Assembly (NCBI RefSeq): GCF_004403185.1 | Contig: NZ_SOHJ01000011.1 | Location: 372,001-436,000 of the forward strand | DNA: 64,000 nt | Source: Cryobacterium suzukii | GTDB taxonomy: Bacteria > Actinomycetota > Actinomycetes > Actinomycetales > Microbacteriaceae | Direction: 5' to 3' | Shown: positions 35,057 through 46,939 of the stretch, in pieces | How positions within the stretch are numbered: the stretch's first letter is position 1 | How the letters are laid out: each line of letters begins with the position of its first letter | Notes under the pieces: model-generated | The model's input: only the letters and a program-made list of their open reading frames with translations | The model's database searches: none | What the model was told of the DNA's origin: nothing | Translations under genes and position numbers: made by a program

Positions 35057-35995
35057 GTGAGCTTTCGAACGGCTGAATACCCCCGGCCGGACCACTTTCT
35101 GTTGCACCTGAGCGACACCCACCTGCTGGCGGGAGGCTCGAAGCTCTATGGCAGCGTCAACGCTGAAAACCATCTGGCCGATCTTTTCGCCGAGGTCGAG
35201 GCCTCCGGCGTCCGGCCCCAGGCCATCGTCTTTACCGGCGATCTCGCCGACAAAGGCGAACCGGGCGCCTACGAACTGCTGCGTGAGATCGTCGAGCCGG
35301 CCGCTGCCCGCCTCGGCGCCCGCGTTATCTGGGTGATGGGCAACCACGACAACCGCTCGGCGTTTCGCGCTGAACTGCTCGACCAGGTGCCCAGCGAGGC
35401 GCCGATTGACCGATCGTATGACCTCAACGGTTTGCGTCTGATCACGCTCGACACCTCGGTGCCCGGCCACCATTATGGAGCGGTATCCGACGAGCAGCTG
35501 CTCTGGCTCGCTGAGGAACTGCGCGTACCAGCCCCCGACGGCACGATTCTCGCCATGCATCACCCACCGATCCCGAGCGTGCTCGACCTCGCGACCGTTG
35601 TCGAGCTGCGCGACCAGGATCGCCTGGCCAACGTGCTGCGCGGCTCCGACGTGCGCAGCATCATCGCCGGACACCTGCATTACTCATCGATGGCGATGTT
35701 TGCCGGCATCCCCGTGTCGGTGTCGTCAGCGACCTGTTACACCCAGGACCTCAACGTTCCCGTCGGCGGTACCCTCGGTCGCGACGGCGCCCGCGCGTTC
35801 AACCTCGTGCACGTCTACCCGGGTACCGTGCTGCACTCCGTGGTACCACTCGGCCAGTTTCCAACGCTTGAACACGTCGATGCCGCCGAAAGCGCGCGTC
35901 GTCTGCGCGCTTCCGGCGTCGAGGTTACGCCGTCGGAGACTCTGCCTGCATTGCGCGAGCCGCCAATGACCCGGCCAATCCCGGTTCTGCACTAG
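35057..35995 (+). CDS. Metallophosphoesterase, CpdA-like (3',5'-cyclic-nucleotide phosphodiesterase class)
   Basis: 312 residues. The metal-binding motifs are [42 protein letters not shown] and [10 protein letters not shown]. The order and spacing match class III cyclic nucleotide phosphodiesterases such as mycobacterial Rv0805 and CpdA. The GTG at 35057 is chosen because the conserved part starts at residue 10. A GTG at 34997 adds 20 residues. Its last 71 bases overlap the end of the Stealth gene on the other strand. Confidence 0.88.
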   Translation: MSFRTAEYPRPDHFLLHLSDTHLLAGGSKLYGSVNAENHLADLFAEVEASGVRPQAIVFTGDLADKGEPGAYELLREIVEPAAARLGARVIWVMGNHDNRSAFRAELLDQVPSEAPIDRSYDLNGLRLITLDTSVPGHHYGAVSDEQLLWLAEELRVPAPDGTILAMHHPPIPSVLDLATVVELRDQDRLANVLRGSDVRSIIAGHLHYSSMAMFAGIPVSVSSATCYTQDLNVPVGGTLGRDGARAFNLVHVYPGTVLHSVVPLGQFPTLEHVDAAESARRLRASGVEVTPSETLPALREPPMTRPIPVLH

Positions 35996-37721
35996 ATACG
36001 ACGCTGGCCCGTTCCCACGGTGCCACGATCGGAAAGTACAGCTCGAGAAATTCGGTGACCGCGGCGCGACGCACCTCGGTAGAGATCTCCGGGTGACTGC
36101 CGTCGTTTAGGCAGAACATGTCCTGATCGCGACGCTTGCGCAGATGGTTCATCTGTCGCAGGGCGATGCGCAGCGTCGTCTCGATGTAGAGCGAGCGCAC
36201 CTGCGTCTGCGCGACCGCGCGACCGGTCATCAACGCGTAGTAGTGATAGAGCGAGTTGGTGACCGAGATGTCGGTCGCCGAACGGAACCGGCTGGCGGCT
36301 GTGCGGCTGAAGTCCTCGGGAAACTCCTGTTCCAGCTCAAGCAGCACGCTCTTGCGCATGGGTGCAGGCGTGTGCTCAAGGTGCCGAGTGGTGACCTTGC
36401 CGAAGCGCCCGCGCAACAGCGCCCGATTCACCCGAGCGGCGTTCTCGAACCCGCTGCGGGTCGGATCGTTCTCGCCCAGCCCGATACGAGTGGCCGCCTC
36501 CACGAACTTGGTCACCCCGCCCGGCGAGAAGAACAGCTCTGGGCCGACCGGGCGACCGAAGAACATGTCGTCATTCGAGTACAGAAAGTGCTCGGCCAGG
36601 CCCGGAATGTGATGCAGCTGGCTTTCCACGGCGTGCGAGTTATGAATGGGCAGCACGCTCGTGTCAACGAAGAAATCTTCACTGCGCATGATCGTGACGC
36701 GTGGGTGCTCGGCCAGCCACTCGGGCGCGGGCGAATCGGTCGCGATGAAGATCCGGCGAATCCACGGGGCGAACATATAGACACTCCGCAGCGCATACTT
36801 GAGCTCGTCGATCTGGCGAAAACGGGCGTCGGAATCGTCACCCTCACCGACTACGTAAGACTTCATACGCTTGGCACGTTCCCGCTGAAATTCGTCGCTC
36901 GACCCGTCGACCCAGCTGAACACAAGGTCGATGTCGAAGGAAACGTCGCTAGCCAGGTCGTCGAACATGTTCTGCAGGGTCAGCCACGTGCGCCCATACC
37001 GGTCGATGGTCGTTTCACGAGCTTCAGCGCGCGGCAGCCGGGTGCGCATGAGGGCGTTTTCAACGGGGGCGATGATTTCGTCTTCGCCGAAGCGCCACAT
37101 CTCCAGCTGGAAAGCCGTCTGGGCGCCGTAGCGCAGGCGGCCGATCGGTTCGATGCGCGGCCGGTAGACGCGAAACACGGAGGACTTGCGCAGGGTCGTG
37201 AGAGCGCCGTCGGCGAGCAGAAATTGCTGGCTGACGTTGCCATCGAGCGGCTTGGCGTAGAAGGGCTCGTTGGCGAACGCCCGGCTCAATACCTTGGTGA
37301 TTTCGTTGCGTCGCTTACGGTCAACGGCGATGACCGGCCGATTGTGGTCGCCGCGCACGAGCAGAAAGTCGATGCCGGCAGCGGTGAGGGCGTCGTACAC
37401 GGCCACGAGGTCCTTCACCATGGACTCGTGCGGCGTGTAGTGGCCGTTGATGAGGGCGATCTCGCCCTTGCGCACGACGAGGTCGTCGCGGTCGAAGCGG
37501 CGAGTGCGGGCATCCGGTGTGATCAGTACCAGTTCGGGCTCACTGCTAAGCGACAGGGTCGCGATCAGGCCGGTGTTGGTCGGCGGTTCAGGGTCGCTCG
37601 AGTCGAAGCCGACGGAGTCGGGGCGAAGGGCGTCGGTGTCAAAGATGTCACCGCCGAAAGTATCGGGGTAACCCTGGTTGGGAGTCTCCGGTTGTGCCTC
37701 CGGAATATCGCGTGTCGCCAT
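35925..37721 (-). CDS. Stealth family protein (sugar-phosphate/glycan phosphotransferase)
   Basis: 598 residues. All four Stealth conserved regions appear. CR1 is [18 protein letters not shown]2 has [20 protein letters not shown] and [22 protein letters not shown]3 is around [22 protein letters not shown]4 is near the C-terminus ([10 protein letters not shown]). A less conserved N-terminal 200 residues precedes them. The family transfers hexose-phosphate to capsule or wall glycans. No signal or membrane segment. No other wall-glycan genes are adjacent. AAGGAGGACC precedes the ATG at 37721. Confidence 0.9.
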   Translation of the reverse strand: MATRDIPEAQPETPNQGYPDTFGGDIFDTDALRPDSVGFDSSDPEPPTNTGLIATLSLSSEPELVLITPDARTRRFDRDDLVVRKGEIALINGHYTPHESMVKDLVAVYDALTAAGIDFLLVRGDHNRPVIAVDRKRRNEITKVLSRAFANEPFYAKPLDGNVSQQFLLADGALTTLRKSSVFRVYRPRIEPIGRLRYGAQTAFQLEMWRFGEDEIIAPVENALMRTRLPRAEARETTIDRYGRTWLTLQNMFDDLASDVSFDIDLVFSWVDGSSDEFQRERAKRMKSYVVGEGDDSDARFRQIDELKYALRSVYMFAPWIRRIFIATDSPAPEWLAEHPRVTIMRSEDFFVDTSVLPIHNSHAVESQLHHIPGLAEHFLYSNDDMFFGRPVGPELFFSPGGVTKFVEAATRIGLGENDPTRSGFENAARVNRALLRGRFGKVTTRHLEHTPAPMRKSVLLELEQEFPEDFSRTAASRFRSATDISVTNSLYHYYALMTGRAVAQTQVRSLYIETTLRIALRQMNHLRKRRDQDMFCLNDGSHPEISTEVRRAAVTEFLELYFPIVAPWERASVVSSAEPGLAGSLAARAMQAESPTA

Positions 37722-37831
37722 GGTCCTCCTTGAGAAAGTGGTGCGCTCGATCGTGGACCAGCCAGGGCTGACACCGCGGAGTGCGTCGAAATTGCCGGCG
37801 TGAATGATTCAGAGTGTTTCGCAGCGACGAT

Positions 37832-37843
37832 CTTCTCGAGAAG
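37832..37843. other. 12-base perfect palindrome CTTCTCGAGAAG in a gene gap
   Basis: Lies in the 247-base gap between the Stealth and DUF1761 genes (37722-37968), followed by a partial repeat GGTTCTCGATGAGCGAC. No ORF or convincing promoter is seen in this gap. Role unknown. Confidence 0.3.
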
Positions 37844-37968
37844 CGACGAGGTTCTCGATGAGCGACTGGCGTTTGGTGAAACGCGGTGGCATATGTATTT
37901 AGTGTACGTCTCGAAGTCGTTAAAATGCTGCGGCGACCGATCGGACGGGCCGTGCCGGTCCAGCCGGG

Positions 37969-38397
37969 TCAGAGTGCTGAGATACCGAATAGGCCGATAA
38001 TCAGGGCCATGAGGAGGATCGTGACGAGTTCGTGGGCGAGGTTCAGCACGGTGAGGCCGGCCGGGCGGCGGTCGAACGCGTCGTGCGTAACCATGCGGGC
38101 CGCGGTGAATCCGGCCCAGAGGATGAGCCCGGTGAGCAGTGTATTGAACAGAAAGTTTCCGCCGTAGAAGTTCTGGGCGATCGCCGCGGCTCCGGCGAGC
38201 ACGGACGCCGTGACGAAGCTGACCAAGACCGTGATGATGATCGCACCGGTGCCGCTGCCCTTCATGCTTTCTTCGGTATGGCCGACCGCTTTCATCCAGT
38301 ACCGGCCGAAGACTGCGCGGGTGTACCAGATGGAGCCGACGACCATGCTGGACGCGGTGGCCAGGAGCACTGCCCAAATGTTTATCTCGGGAACCAC
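37969..38397 (-). CDS. DUF1761 family membrane protein
   Basis: 142 residues with four predicted helices. Family hallmarks are NIWAVLLATASSMVVGSIWY at the N-terminus and LILWAGFTAARMVTHDAFDR in the middle. Function of the family is unknown. The ATG at 38397 is preceded by AAAGGATCC. Standing alone, it ends close to the intergenic palindrome region. Confidence 0.87.
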   Translation of the reverse strand: MVPEINIWAVLLATASSMVVGSIWYTRAVFGRYWMKAVGHTEESMKGSGTGAIIITVLVSFVTASVLAGAAAIAQNFYGGNFLFNTLLTGLILWAGFTAARMVTHDAFDRRPAGLTVLNLAHELVTILLMALIIGLFGISAL

Positions 38398-38450
38398 GAG
38401 GGATCCTTTCGGCGGGCCCCGGGGTGTGGGGCGAAGGTGATATCCCGATG

Positions 38451-40442
38451 TTAGTGCTTGTGCGGTCGAACGGTTTGTTGCTCTTCAGCAGCAATTTTGG
38501 GGAGAAGCACGGCTGTCGCGTCGAACGGGGGCAGCTTCGCCGGGTCGGTGACCGGCAGCTGGCAGACGAAGTCGCGACAGAGATACGCGGTGGGCTGACC
38601 GCTCGGCGCTGTGCGGTCCGCGAATAGGTCGAATCCGGCGGCGGTGAATGCCCGCGCCTGGGATTCTGAAACGGATGCGACCACTCCCGCCACGTGGCGG
38701 CGAGCGAGGTCGTGCAGGGTGACGGGGTACGGGGTTGTCGGCGGCTGGTCGTTCCTGCCCGGCTGGTCGGGCGAGACGATGACGAGCTGCTCGATCGGGG
38801 CATTGAATTCATCGAACAGCCGCAGGGCGGCGCCATAGGCGAGAGGTCGAGCGGGAGCGAGGCCCGCGACGAGGCTGAGGCCGGCCTGCGCGGCTCGTCG
38901 GTAGCGGTCGTCGCCGGTGAGGCGGTGCATAAGCAGTGCGGCGTCGGCGCTGGCGGACAGGCCGGAGGGGTAGGCACCCTCGGACGGATCGATGGTACTG
39001 ACTAGTCCCTGCCTGCTGAGTACCGGATCCGCGCCGTGCGGCGGGCGGAAGCCGGAAGTGTCGGTGGCTGCCGGTAGCGTGCTGTCGAGCAGGTGACGAG
39101 CCTGAGTGGCGTAGGTCACGTCACCGGTGACCAGTGCGAGTTCGAGGAGTCCGCGCGAGTACATGCCGTAGTCCTCCAGGGTGGCTTTGGCGGCCGAGGT
39201 GCGCCCATCAACCGAGGCTCGTACGAGGGTGCCGTCGGCGCGCTCGTGGTGTGCGTGCAGGTAATCGGCTGCCCGGCGGGCCGCGGCGACGAACTCAGGT
39301 CGGTCGAAGGCAAAACCGGCTCGAGCCAGAGCTTGGATGGCCAGACCGTTCCAGCCCGTCAGCACCTTCTCATCGAGGGCCGGCGGGGTCTGATTCAAGC
39401 GGTCGCTCTGCTCGAGGGCGTAGTAGCCGCCCTCGACTCGTCGGCCATCGACGGTGCTCTCTGAGTCCTGCGCACTGGCGAACCCGCCCCCCGGAAGCTG
39501 CATCACGTCGCAGAGAAAACCGGCGATTTTCTCGGCGACCTGACGGGCCCAGGGCTGGCCAGTGAGTGTCCAGGCGCGGGTGTACAGGCTGAGCAGCTGG
39601 GCATTGTCGTAGAGCATTCGTTCGTAGTGCGGGTCACTCCAATCTCGGTTGACCGCGTAGCGAAAGAAGCCGCCCTCGATCGAATCCCGCAGCGGCGACG
39701 CGCCCATAATTTTGAGGGTGCGCAGGGCGAGCGCGGGGCCGTCGCCATTCGCAGCATCGCTCGCACCACCGTGCCCGAGCAGAAAGGAGAGTGCCGGGGC
39801 TACCGGAAATTTGGGAGCACCGCCGAAGCCTCCGAGCTGGGGGTCTTCGTAGCCGACCAGTTCGGCGACGGCCCGATCGAGCGCTTCGCTGCCCAGCTGC
39901 GCGCTGGCCCCGGAGCGAGCCGAGCCGGAGGCGAGCTCCAGTGCCGAGTCGGCGAGCAGCTCGGCCACCCTGCCTGCGCCGGCCGTCACCTCGGCGCGGC
40001 GGGTCTGCCAGGCATCCGTCACCGCGGTCAGAACCTCACGAAACGACGGATGCCCGGTGAGGGGCGTCGGCGGAAAGTACGTTCCCGCGTGAAATGCCTG
40101 CCCGTCGGGAGTGACAAACACGTTCAGCGGCCAGCCGAGCCCATCGACGAACGCGCTCGCCGCGGCCAGGTAGCTCGCGTCGACGTCGGGGTGCTCCTCC
40201 CGGTCAACCTTGATGCTCACGAAGTGGGCGTTGAGGTACTGGGCGATCGCCGGATCGCTGAAGCTCTCCCTCGCCATGACGTGGCACCAGTGGCAGGTGG
40301 AATAGCCGATCGACACCAGCACCGGCACGTCCCGCTCGCGGGCAGCGGCGAACGCTTCTTCCCCCCAGCCAAACCAGTCGACCGGGTTGTCGGCGTGGCT
40401 GCGCAGGTAGGGGCTGATGGCATCGGCGAGGCGGTTGGGCAT
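38451..40442 (-). CDS. Thioredoxin-like DUF255 protein (YyaL/SPATA20 family)
   Basis: 663 residues. The N-terminal thioredoxin fold (about 1-170) has the redox motif Cys50-His-Trp-Cys53 in [17 protein letters not shown] large (alpha/alpha)6-barrel domain related to N-acylglucosamine 2-epimerases follows, with [30 protein letters not shown] and YNALQ-like [12 protein letters not shown]. Biological role not established. The ATG at 40442 gives the standard [13 protein letters not shown] start. It follows pnuC by 23 bases and may be cotranscribed. Confidence 0.93.
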   Translation of the reverse strand: MPNRLADAISPYLRSHADNPVDWFGWGEEAFAAARERDVPVLVSIGYSTCHWCHVMARESFSDPAIAQYLNAHFVSIKVDREEHPDVDASYLAAASAFVDGLGWPLNVFVTPDGQAFHAGTYFPPTPLTGHPSFREVLTAVTDAWQTRRAEVTAGAGRVAELLADSALELASGSARSGASAQLGSEALDRAVAELVGYEDPQLGGFGGAPKFPVAPALSFLLGHGGASDAANGDGPALALRTLKIMGASPLRDSIEGGFFRYAVNRDWSDPHYERMLYDNAQLLSLYTRAWTLTGQPWARQVAEKIAGFLCDVMQLPGGGFASAQDSESTVDGRRVEGGYYALEQSDRLNQTPPALDEKVLTGWNGLAIQALARAGFAFDRPEFVAAARRAADYLHAHHERADGTLVRASVDGRTSAAKATLEDYGMYSRGLLELALVTGDVTYATQARHLLDSTLPAATDTSGFRPPHGADPVLSRQGLVSTIDPSEGAYPSGLSASADAALLMHRLTGDDRYRRAAQAGLSLVAGLAPARPLAYGAALRLFDEFNAPIEQLVIVSPDQPGRNDQPPTTPYPVTLHDLARRHVAGVVASVSESQARAFTAAGFDLFADRTAPSGQPTAYLCRDFVCQLPVTDPAKLPPFDATAVLLPKIAAEEQQTVRPHKH

Positions 40443-40465
40443 GCTCCATTCTGCTCCCGGTTGCG

Positions 40466-41128
40466 TTATCGGGCCAGCAGGGCGTTCCGCCGCCGCTGCA
40501 CCCGCACCCACACCACGAAGCCCACGAGGGTGAACGCCCCGTAGAACAGGTAGAGAACGGCGGATGCGTAGTAGCCGGCGCTGATCAGCAACGGCACGCC
40601 GACTACGTCGACCGCCACCCAGATGAGCCAGAATTCGGTCCAGCCCTTGGCCATGCCGTAGGTCGCGAGCAATGAGCCGGTGAAGATCCAGGCATCCGCC
40701 CAGACCGGCTCGAACGAGCCAAGGGCACGAAAGATGGGTGTGAGCACGAGCGTGCCGGCGACAAGTCCGAGGCCCAGCAGGATGCGGGTGCGGTTGCCGG
40801 CCCAGTGCGGCGCTACGGCAACGTGCACGGCCGAGTGGCGGCTGCGCTGCCACTGCACCCAGCCAAAGATCGATACGACGATGAACATGATCTGACGACC
40901 GGCCTGACCGAGCAGGTTGACCGGGTTGGGCGTGCCGAACACGGCCCCGAGGAACACCGTGAACAGCAACGCGTTGCCGATGATTCCCACCGGCCACGCC
41001 CAGATCCTGCGCCGCATGCCGCCGACCGCACTGGCTATGCCGAAGACATTACCGACGACCTCACGCCAGAGGATGGTCTGGCTACCGATCTGCAACTGGG
41101 CGTCGAACAGCCATTCAATCGGATTCAT
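40466..41128 (-). CDS. pnuC: Nicotinamide riboside/mononucleotide transporter PnuC
   Basis: 220 residues with about seven transmembrane helices. PnuC signatures are [20 protein letters not shown] near the N-terminus, [16 protein letters not shown] in the middle and [20 protein letters not shown] at the end. It imports vitamin B3 ribosides for NAD salvage by facilitated diffusion. The ATG at 41128 is preceded by AGAAAGATCTCC. No NadR or kinase gene is nearby. Confidence 0.92.
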   Translation of the reverse strand: MNPIEWLFDAQLQIGSQTILWREVVGNVFGIASAVGGMRRRIWAWPVGIIGNALLFTVFLGAVFGTPNPVNLLGQAGRQIMFIVVSIFGWVQWQRSRHSAVHVAVAPHWAGNRTRILLGLGLVAGTLVLTPIFRALGSFEPVWADAWIFTGSLLATYGMAKGWTEFWLIWVAVDVVGVPLLISAGYYASAVLYLFYGAFTLVGFVVWVRVQRRRNALLAR

Positions 41129-41209
41129 GGAGATCTTTCTGCAGGACAGCACGTGCTCGGTGACGCACAACTCATCCCAATCTACCCACTCCTGTGCGCA
41201 TGCAGCGGG

Positions 41210-42055
<846 letters not shown>

Positions 42056-42144
42056 TTGGCTGCTGTTCTGCATCCACCCCCCTGAACACCCAATGTTCAC
42101 TGACCGCGAAAGCACTGATACGACCGACGTAATATTAAGACTTC

Positions 42145-45100
42145 ATGGAAACGCTGAATATCACCTTCCCGCCCGAACTGCCGGTCAGCCAACGCCGGGA
42201 CGACATCGCCCGCGCGATTGCCGACAACCAGGTCGTGATCGTCGCCGGGTCGACCGGGTCGGGCAAAACCACCCAGCTGCCCAAGATCTGCCTCGAACTC
42301 GGCCGCAAGAACATCGGCCACACCCAGCCGCGCCGACTCGCTGCACGCACCATCGCCGAACGCATCGCCGAGGAGCTCGGGCAGGAAGTCGGCCAGCTGG
42401 TCGGCTACCAGGTGCGATTCACCGACAAGGTCGGCGCTGACACCCGCATCAAGCTGATGACCGACGGCATCCTGTTGAATGAGATCCACCGCGATCGCAT
42501 GTTGCGTAAGTACGACACGATCATCATCGACGAGGCGCACGAGCGCAGCCTCAACATTGACTTTCTGCTCGGCTACCTGCGGCAATTGCTGCCCAAGCGC
42601 CCCGATCTCAAGCTCATCATCACGTCGGCCACCATCGACCCGGCCAGCTTTGCGAAGCATTTCGCGGCTGCGGACGGTACCCCGGCGCCCGTCGTCGAAG
42701 TCTCTGGCCGCACCTTTCCGGTGGAGATTCGCTACCGGCCGCTCGTGGCGGAGCCCGGCATTGATGACGACGACGACGGGGCGGATGCCGCTCCCTCGGT
42801 CGACCGCGACTACATCGAGGGCATCACCTCGGCTCTCGATGAGCTCGAGCGGGAATCCAACGGCGACGTGCTGGTCTTTCTCTCCGGCGAGACCGAGATT
42901 CGCGACGCCGCCGACGCGCTGCAGGGCAAGTACGCCTCCTTGGCCAGCCGTAACCCGACCGAGGTGCTGCCGCTCTACGGCCGGCTGTCGTCGGCAGACC
43001 AGCACCGGGTGTTCCAACCGTCGACGGTGGCCGGGGTGAAACGTCGCATCGTGCTGGCGACCAACGTGGCCGAGACCAGCCTGACGGTGCCGGGCATCCG
43101 CTATGTCATCGACGCCGGAACCGCGCGCATCAGCCGGTACAGCGTGCGCTCCAAGGTGCAGCGGCTGCCGATCGAAGCGATCTCGCAGGCCTCCGGCAAT
43201 CAGCGCAGCGGCCGCAGCGGGCGCACGAGCGATGGCATCGCGATTCGGCTGTACTCCGAAGAAGACTATATGCGCCGCCCGGAATATACCGAGCCGGAGA
43301 TTCTGCGCACCAACCTCGCCGCGGTCATTCTGCAAATGATCTCGCTCGGCCTCGGCGACATCGCCTCGTTCCCCTTTTTAACCCCGCCGGACAGCCGCAA
43401 TATCAAGGACGGCCTCGACCTGCTCGCCGAACTCGGCGCCATCGAAGCTGTGGACAAAACCACCCCGCGCCTCACCCGCATCGGCCAGCAACTCGCGCAG
43501 CTGCCGATCGACCCGCGCTTTGGCCGCATGGTGATCGAGTCGAAAACCCAGGGCACCAGCCGGGAAGTCATGGCGATCGTCGCCGGGCTGACCATTCAAG
43601 ACCCACGGGAGCGCCCGCTCGAACGTCGCGCCCAGGCCGACCAGTTCCATGCCAGGTTCGCCGACCCCACGAGCGACTTTCTCAGCCTGCTCAACCTCTG
43701 GAACTACCTCGAGAAGCAACAGTCCGAACTCGGATCGAGCGCCTTTCGACGCCTGTGTAAGAACGAATACCTCAACTACCTGCGGGTGCGCGAGTGGCAA
43801 GACGTACTGCGGCAGTTGCGCCAGCTCGCCAAACCGCTCGGCCTGCATCTCGGTGAGCCGAGCACGAACCCCGACGGTGTGCACCGGTCGCTGCTGGCCG
43901 GGCTCCTCTCCCACATTGGGCTGAAAGATGTTGCCAAGAAGGACTATGTCGGGGCCAGGCAGCAACGCTTCGTGCTCTTTCCCGGCTCGACCCTGGCCAA
44001 GAAACAGCCGAACGCTGTCATGAGCGCCGAACTGGTCGAAACCAGCAGGCTGTTCGCCCGTATGAACGCGGTCGTCGACCCGGCCTGGGCCGAACCGCTC
44101 GCCGGCAACCTATGCAAGCGCAGCTACTCCGAACCACACTGGGAGATGAAGCAGGGCGCCGCCGTCGTCTACGAACGCGTCACGCTGTACGGCGTGCCGA
44201 TCGTGGCCCGGCGCCGGGTGCAGTTCTCGCGGATCGACCCGGCGTATGCCCGCGAGCTGTTCATTCGCCACGCGCTGGTCGAGGGCGAGTGGGACCGCGC
44301 GTCGGGGCCGCAATCGTCGGCGGCAGAGAAGGAAGCGGATCGCGGCGGACGCGGACCGTCGCGCAACGAACGCGTCGGCATCTCGGTCGATGGCGGCACG
44401 GCTTCGGGCGGGCGTGGTTCCGGCCGCGGCGCACCAGCCGTTGGCTCGAGCGCGAGCCGTGGCGGCCGGCCCGGCCAGACCGGCGACCCCGGCATGTGGG
44501 CGTTCGAACGGGCCAACGCCAGGCTGCGGGAAGAACTGGCCGAGCTGGAGGAGCGCACCCGGCGCCGGGACATCCTCTTTGACGACGAGGCCGTTTTCGA
44601 CTTCTACCAGCGCCGTATTCCGGCCGAGGTGTCCTCGACCAAGAGCTTCGAGGGCTGGTGGCGTACTGCCCGGTTCGACACCCCCGACCTGCTCACCATG
44701 ACCGCCGACGCGCTCGTCGCCGCGGACTCCCCCGAGATCGATGAGGGGCTCTTTCCGCCGAGCTGGCAACAGGGCGACCAGCGCCTGACGCTCGGATACC
44801 GGTTCGAACCCGGCGAAGAGGACGACGGCGTGACCGTGCGCATTCCGCTCGCGCTGCTAGCCCGCCTGTCGCCGAACGGTTTCGACTGGCAGGTGCCCGG
44901 CCTCCGCGCCGAACTCGTGACCGCCATGATCAAGTCGCTGCCGAAAAGTATCCGCCGCAATGTCGTTCCCGCCGCCGATTGGGCCGCGCGGTTGCTGGGC
45001 GAGCTGCCGGGTGAGCCCGGCATCGTCGAAACCCTGCCGACGCCGGTGCCGGAGGCCTCGTTCGCCGACACTCTCGCTGCACTGATTCAGAAGCTCACCT

Positions 45101-46161
45101 ATGTGCCGGTTTCCGCGCCCGACTTCGAGCTCGGCCGGATTCCATCGCACCTGCGCATGACGTTCGTCGTTACCGACGAGCGCGGACGCACGGTCGCCGC
45201 CGACAAGAACCTCAACGATCTGCAACGACGGCTCGGCACCCGGGTGCGCGAGAGCGTCGCGAAGGCGACGAGCGCCGCGGCGCCGAGCAACGCGATCGAA
45301 CGCGCCGGGATCACCACCTGGGACCTCGGCGAGCTCCCCCGCTTCCTCGACACCAAGCAGGGCGACAACACGATTCGCGGGTATCCGACGCTCATCGATG
45401 ATGGGGCATCCGTTTCTATCCGCATGATGAGCACCGAGCTGGAGCAAGCCCGTGCGCTGCCCCGCGGCGTGCGCCGGCTGCTGCTGCTCGCGACGCCGTC
45501 GCCGGCCGCGTATGTGCAGCAGCACCTCACCGCCGCCGAAAAGCTCAGCCTCGCCACCAGCCCCTACAAAACAACGCAGGCCCTGTTCGAGGATTGCCTC
45601 GCCGCCGCGGTCGACGACGTGCTCTTTCGGGTGCGTCCGGGCGGCCAGGTGTTCATGAAGGCGGAGTTCGACACCATCCGTGATCGGGTGTCGGGGGTGG
45701 TAATGGACTCCATGTTCGAGACTGTGGGTCTGGTCGCCCGCATTCTGACCGCTCAACGCCTGGCTGATAAGGCGCTCAAGGCCGCCACCAGCATGGCGCT
45801 GCTGCCCGGAATCAGCGATGCGCGCCAGCAGCTCACCGCCCTGGTCTATCCCGGATTCGTCAGCGAAACCGGCTTAGCCCAGCTGCGGCACCTGCCGCGC
45901 TACCTCGGCGGCATCAGCGCGCGCGTGCCAAAACTCGTCGACAATCCCAGCCGCGACCGCGTCTGGATGAACGAAACCCAGGCTGCGACCACCCGGTTCG
46001 AGAACGCCGGCGGTACCATGCCGCTCAAAGCGGATGCTGACGTCTCCGTTCTGCGCGCCCGCTGGATGATCGAGGAGCTGCGCATCAGCCTGTTCGCGCA
46101 GGAACTCAAAGCGGCGGAGGCTGTCTCGCTGCAGCGCATTCAGAAGGTGCTCGCCGGGTAG
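42145..46161 (+). CDS. hrpA: ATP-dependent RNA helicase HrpA (DEAH box)
   Basis: 1338 residues. The N-terminal helicase core has Walker A GSTGSGKTT (35-43), DEAH (129-132), TSATID, the Q/R motif SGNQRSGRSGRTSDG, then the winged-helix and HA2 domains and the long DUF3418 C-terminus typical of HrpA. The length fits. About residues 716-782 form a Gly/Arg/Ser-rich insert (DRGGRGPSRNE, GGRGSGRGAP, SRGGRPGQ) between the OB-like region and DUF3418. The likely role is ribosome-associated RNA remodelling, as known for E. coli HrpA. Monocistronic. Confidence 0.96.
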   Translation: METLNITFPPELPVSQRRDDIARAIADNQVVIVAGSTGSGKTTQLPKICLELGRKNIGHTQPRRLAARTIAERIAEELGQEVGQLVGYQVRFTDKVGADTRIKLMTDGILLNEIHRDRMLRKYDTIIIDEAHERSLNIDFLLGYLRQLLPKRPDLKLIITSATIDPASFAKHFAAADGTPAPVVEVSGRTFPVEIRYRPLVAEPGIDDDDDGADAAPSVDRDYIEGITSALDELERESNGDVLVFLSGETEIRDAADALQGKYASLASRNPTEVLPLYGRLSSADQHRVFQPSTVAGVKRRIVLATNVAETSLTVPGIRYVIDAGTARISRYSVRSKVQRLPIEAISQASGNQRSGRSGRTSDGIAIRLYSEEDYMRRPEYTEPEILRTNLAAVILQMISLGLGDIASFPFLTPPDSRNIKDGLDLLAELGAIEAVDKTTPRLTRIGQQLAQLPIDPRFGRMVIESKTQGTSREVMAIVAGLTIQDPRERPLERRAQADQFHARFADPTSDFLSLLNLWNYLEKQQSELGSSAFRRLCKNEYLNYLRVREWQDVLRQLRQLAKPLGLHLGEPSTNPDGVHRSLLAGLLSHIGLKDVAKKDYVGARQQRFVLFPGSTLAKKQPNAVMSAELVETSRLFARMNAVVDPAWAEPLAGNLCKRSYSEPHWEMKQGAAVVYERVTLYGVPIVARRRVQFSRIDPAYARELFIRHALVEGEWDRASGPQSSAAEKEADRGGRGPSRNERVGISVDGGTASGGRGSGRGAPAVGSSASRGGRPGQTGDPGMWAFERANARLREELAELEERTRRRDILFDDEAVFDFYQRRIPAEVSSTKSFEGWWRTARFDTPDLLTMTADALVAADSPEIDEGLFPPSWQQGDQRLTLGYRFEPGEEDDGVTVRIPLALLARLSPNGFDWQVPGLRAELVTAMIKSLPKSIRRNVVPAADWAARLLGELPGEPGIVETLPTPVPEASFADTLAALIQKLTYVPVSAPDFELGRIPSHLRMTFVVTDERGRTVAADKNLNDLQRRLGTRVRESVAKATSAAAPSNAIERAGITTWDLGELPRFLDTKQGDNTIRGYPTLIDDGASVSIRMMSTELEQARALPRGVRRLLLLATPSPAAYVQQHLTAAEKLSLATSPYKTTQALFEDCLAAAVDDVLFRVRPGGQVFMKAEFDTIRDRVSGVVMDSMFETVGLVARILTAQRLADKALKAATSMALLPGISDARQQLTALVYPGFVSETGLAQLRHLPRYLGGISARVPKLVDNPSRDRVWMNETQAATTRFENAGGTMPLKADADVSVLRARWMIEELRISLFAQELKAAEAVSLQRIQKVLAG

Positions 46162-46171
46162 CTCGCAGGGG

Positions 46172-46939
46172 CTAGAGCACCTTGGACAGGAAGGCCTGGG
46201 TGCGGTGGTGCTGGGGGTTGGCGAGGACCTCGGTGGGTACGCCGCTCTCGACGACGACTCCGCCGTCCATGAAGACCAGCGAATCGGCGACCTCGCGGGC
46301 GAAACCCATTTCGTGAGTGACCACGATCATGGTCATGCCATCGCGGGCCAAGCCCTGCATGACGTCGAGAACCTCGCCGACGAGTTCGGGGTCGAGCGCG
46401 CTGGTGGGCTCGTCGAACAGCATGAGCTTGGGCTCCATGGCCAGGGCGCGGGCGATCGCGACCCGCTGCTGCTGGCCGCCGGAGAGGTGCGCCGGGTAGT
46501 AATCCGCGCGCTCGGCAAGACCGACTCGAGCCAGTAGAGCGCGGGCGTTGGCCTCGACGCCGACCTTGGACAGCCCCTTGACCCGGATGGGTGCTTCCAT
46601 CACGTTCTGGAGCGCGGTCATGTGTGGAAACAGGTTGAAGCGTTGAAACACCATGCCAATGTCGCGGCGCTGACGAGCTGCCTCCTTGGGTCGCATCTCG
46701 TAGAGCTTGTGGTTGGCTTCGCGATAGCCGATGAGTTCACCATCCACGCTCAGGCGTCCGGACGAGACGACCTCGAGATGGTTGATGCAACGCAGAAAGG
46801 TGGACTTGCCGGAGCCGCTGGGGCCGACCAGGCACATGACCTCGCCACGTTTCACTTCGAGCGAGATGCTCTTGAGCACCTCGTTGGAGCCAAAGCTCTT
46901 GGAGACGCGGTCGGCGACCACCATGGGGGTGTCGAGCAT
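46172..46939 (-). CDS. Polar amino acid ABC transporter, ATP-binding protein (second system)
   Basis: 255 residues. Walker A is GPSGSGKST (39-47), the signature is [15 protein letters not shown] and Walker B is [13 protein letters not shown]. Very similar along its length to the ATPase at 16502. The start at 46939 shares one base with the permease stop (TGATG). Converges on hrpA with 10 bases between stops. Confidence 0.94.
   Translation of the reverse strand: MLDTPMVVADRVSKSFGSNEVLKSISLEVKRGEVMCLVGPSGSGKSTFLRCINHLEVVSSGRLSVDGELIGYREANHKLYEMRPKEAARQRRDIGMVFQRFNLFPHMTALQNVMEAPIRVKGLSKVGVEANARALLARVGLAERADYYPAHLSGGQQQRVAIARALAMEPKLMLFDEPTSALDPELVGEVLDVMQGLARDGMTMIVVTHEMGFAREVADSLVFMDGGVVVESGVPTEVLANPQHHRTQAFLSKVL

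Noticed and set aside
36144-37733. Plus-strand frame of 529 codons opposite the Stealth gene
   Set aside because: The Stealth conserved regions are unmistakable on the minus strand. The plus frame is compositional.
37565-38977. Minus-strand frame of 470 codons crossing the Stealth start, DUF1761 and the DUF255 gene end
   Set aside because: Pro/Ser/Arg-rich translation in the wrong frame of three genes. No motif support.
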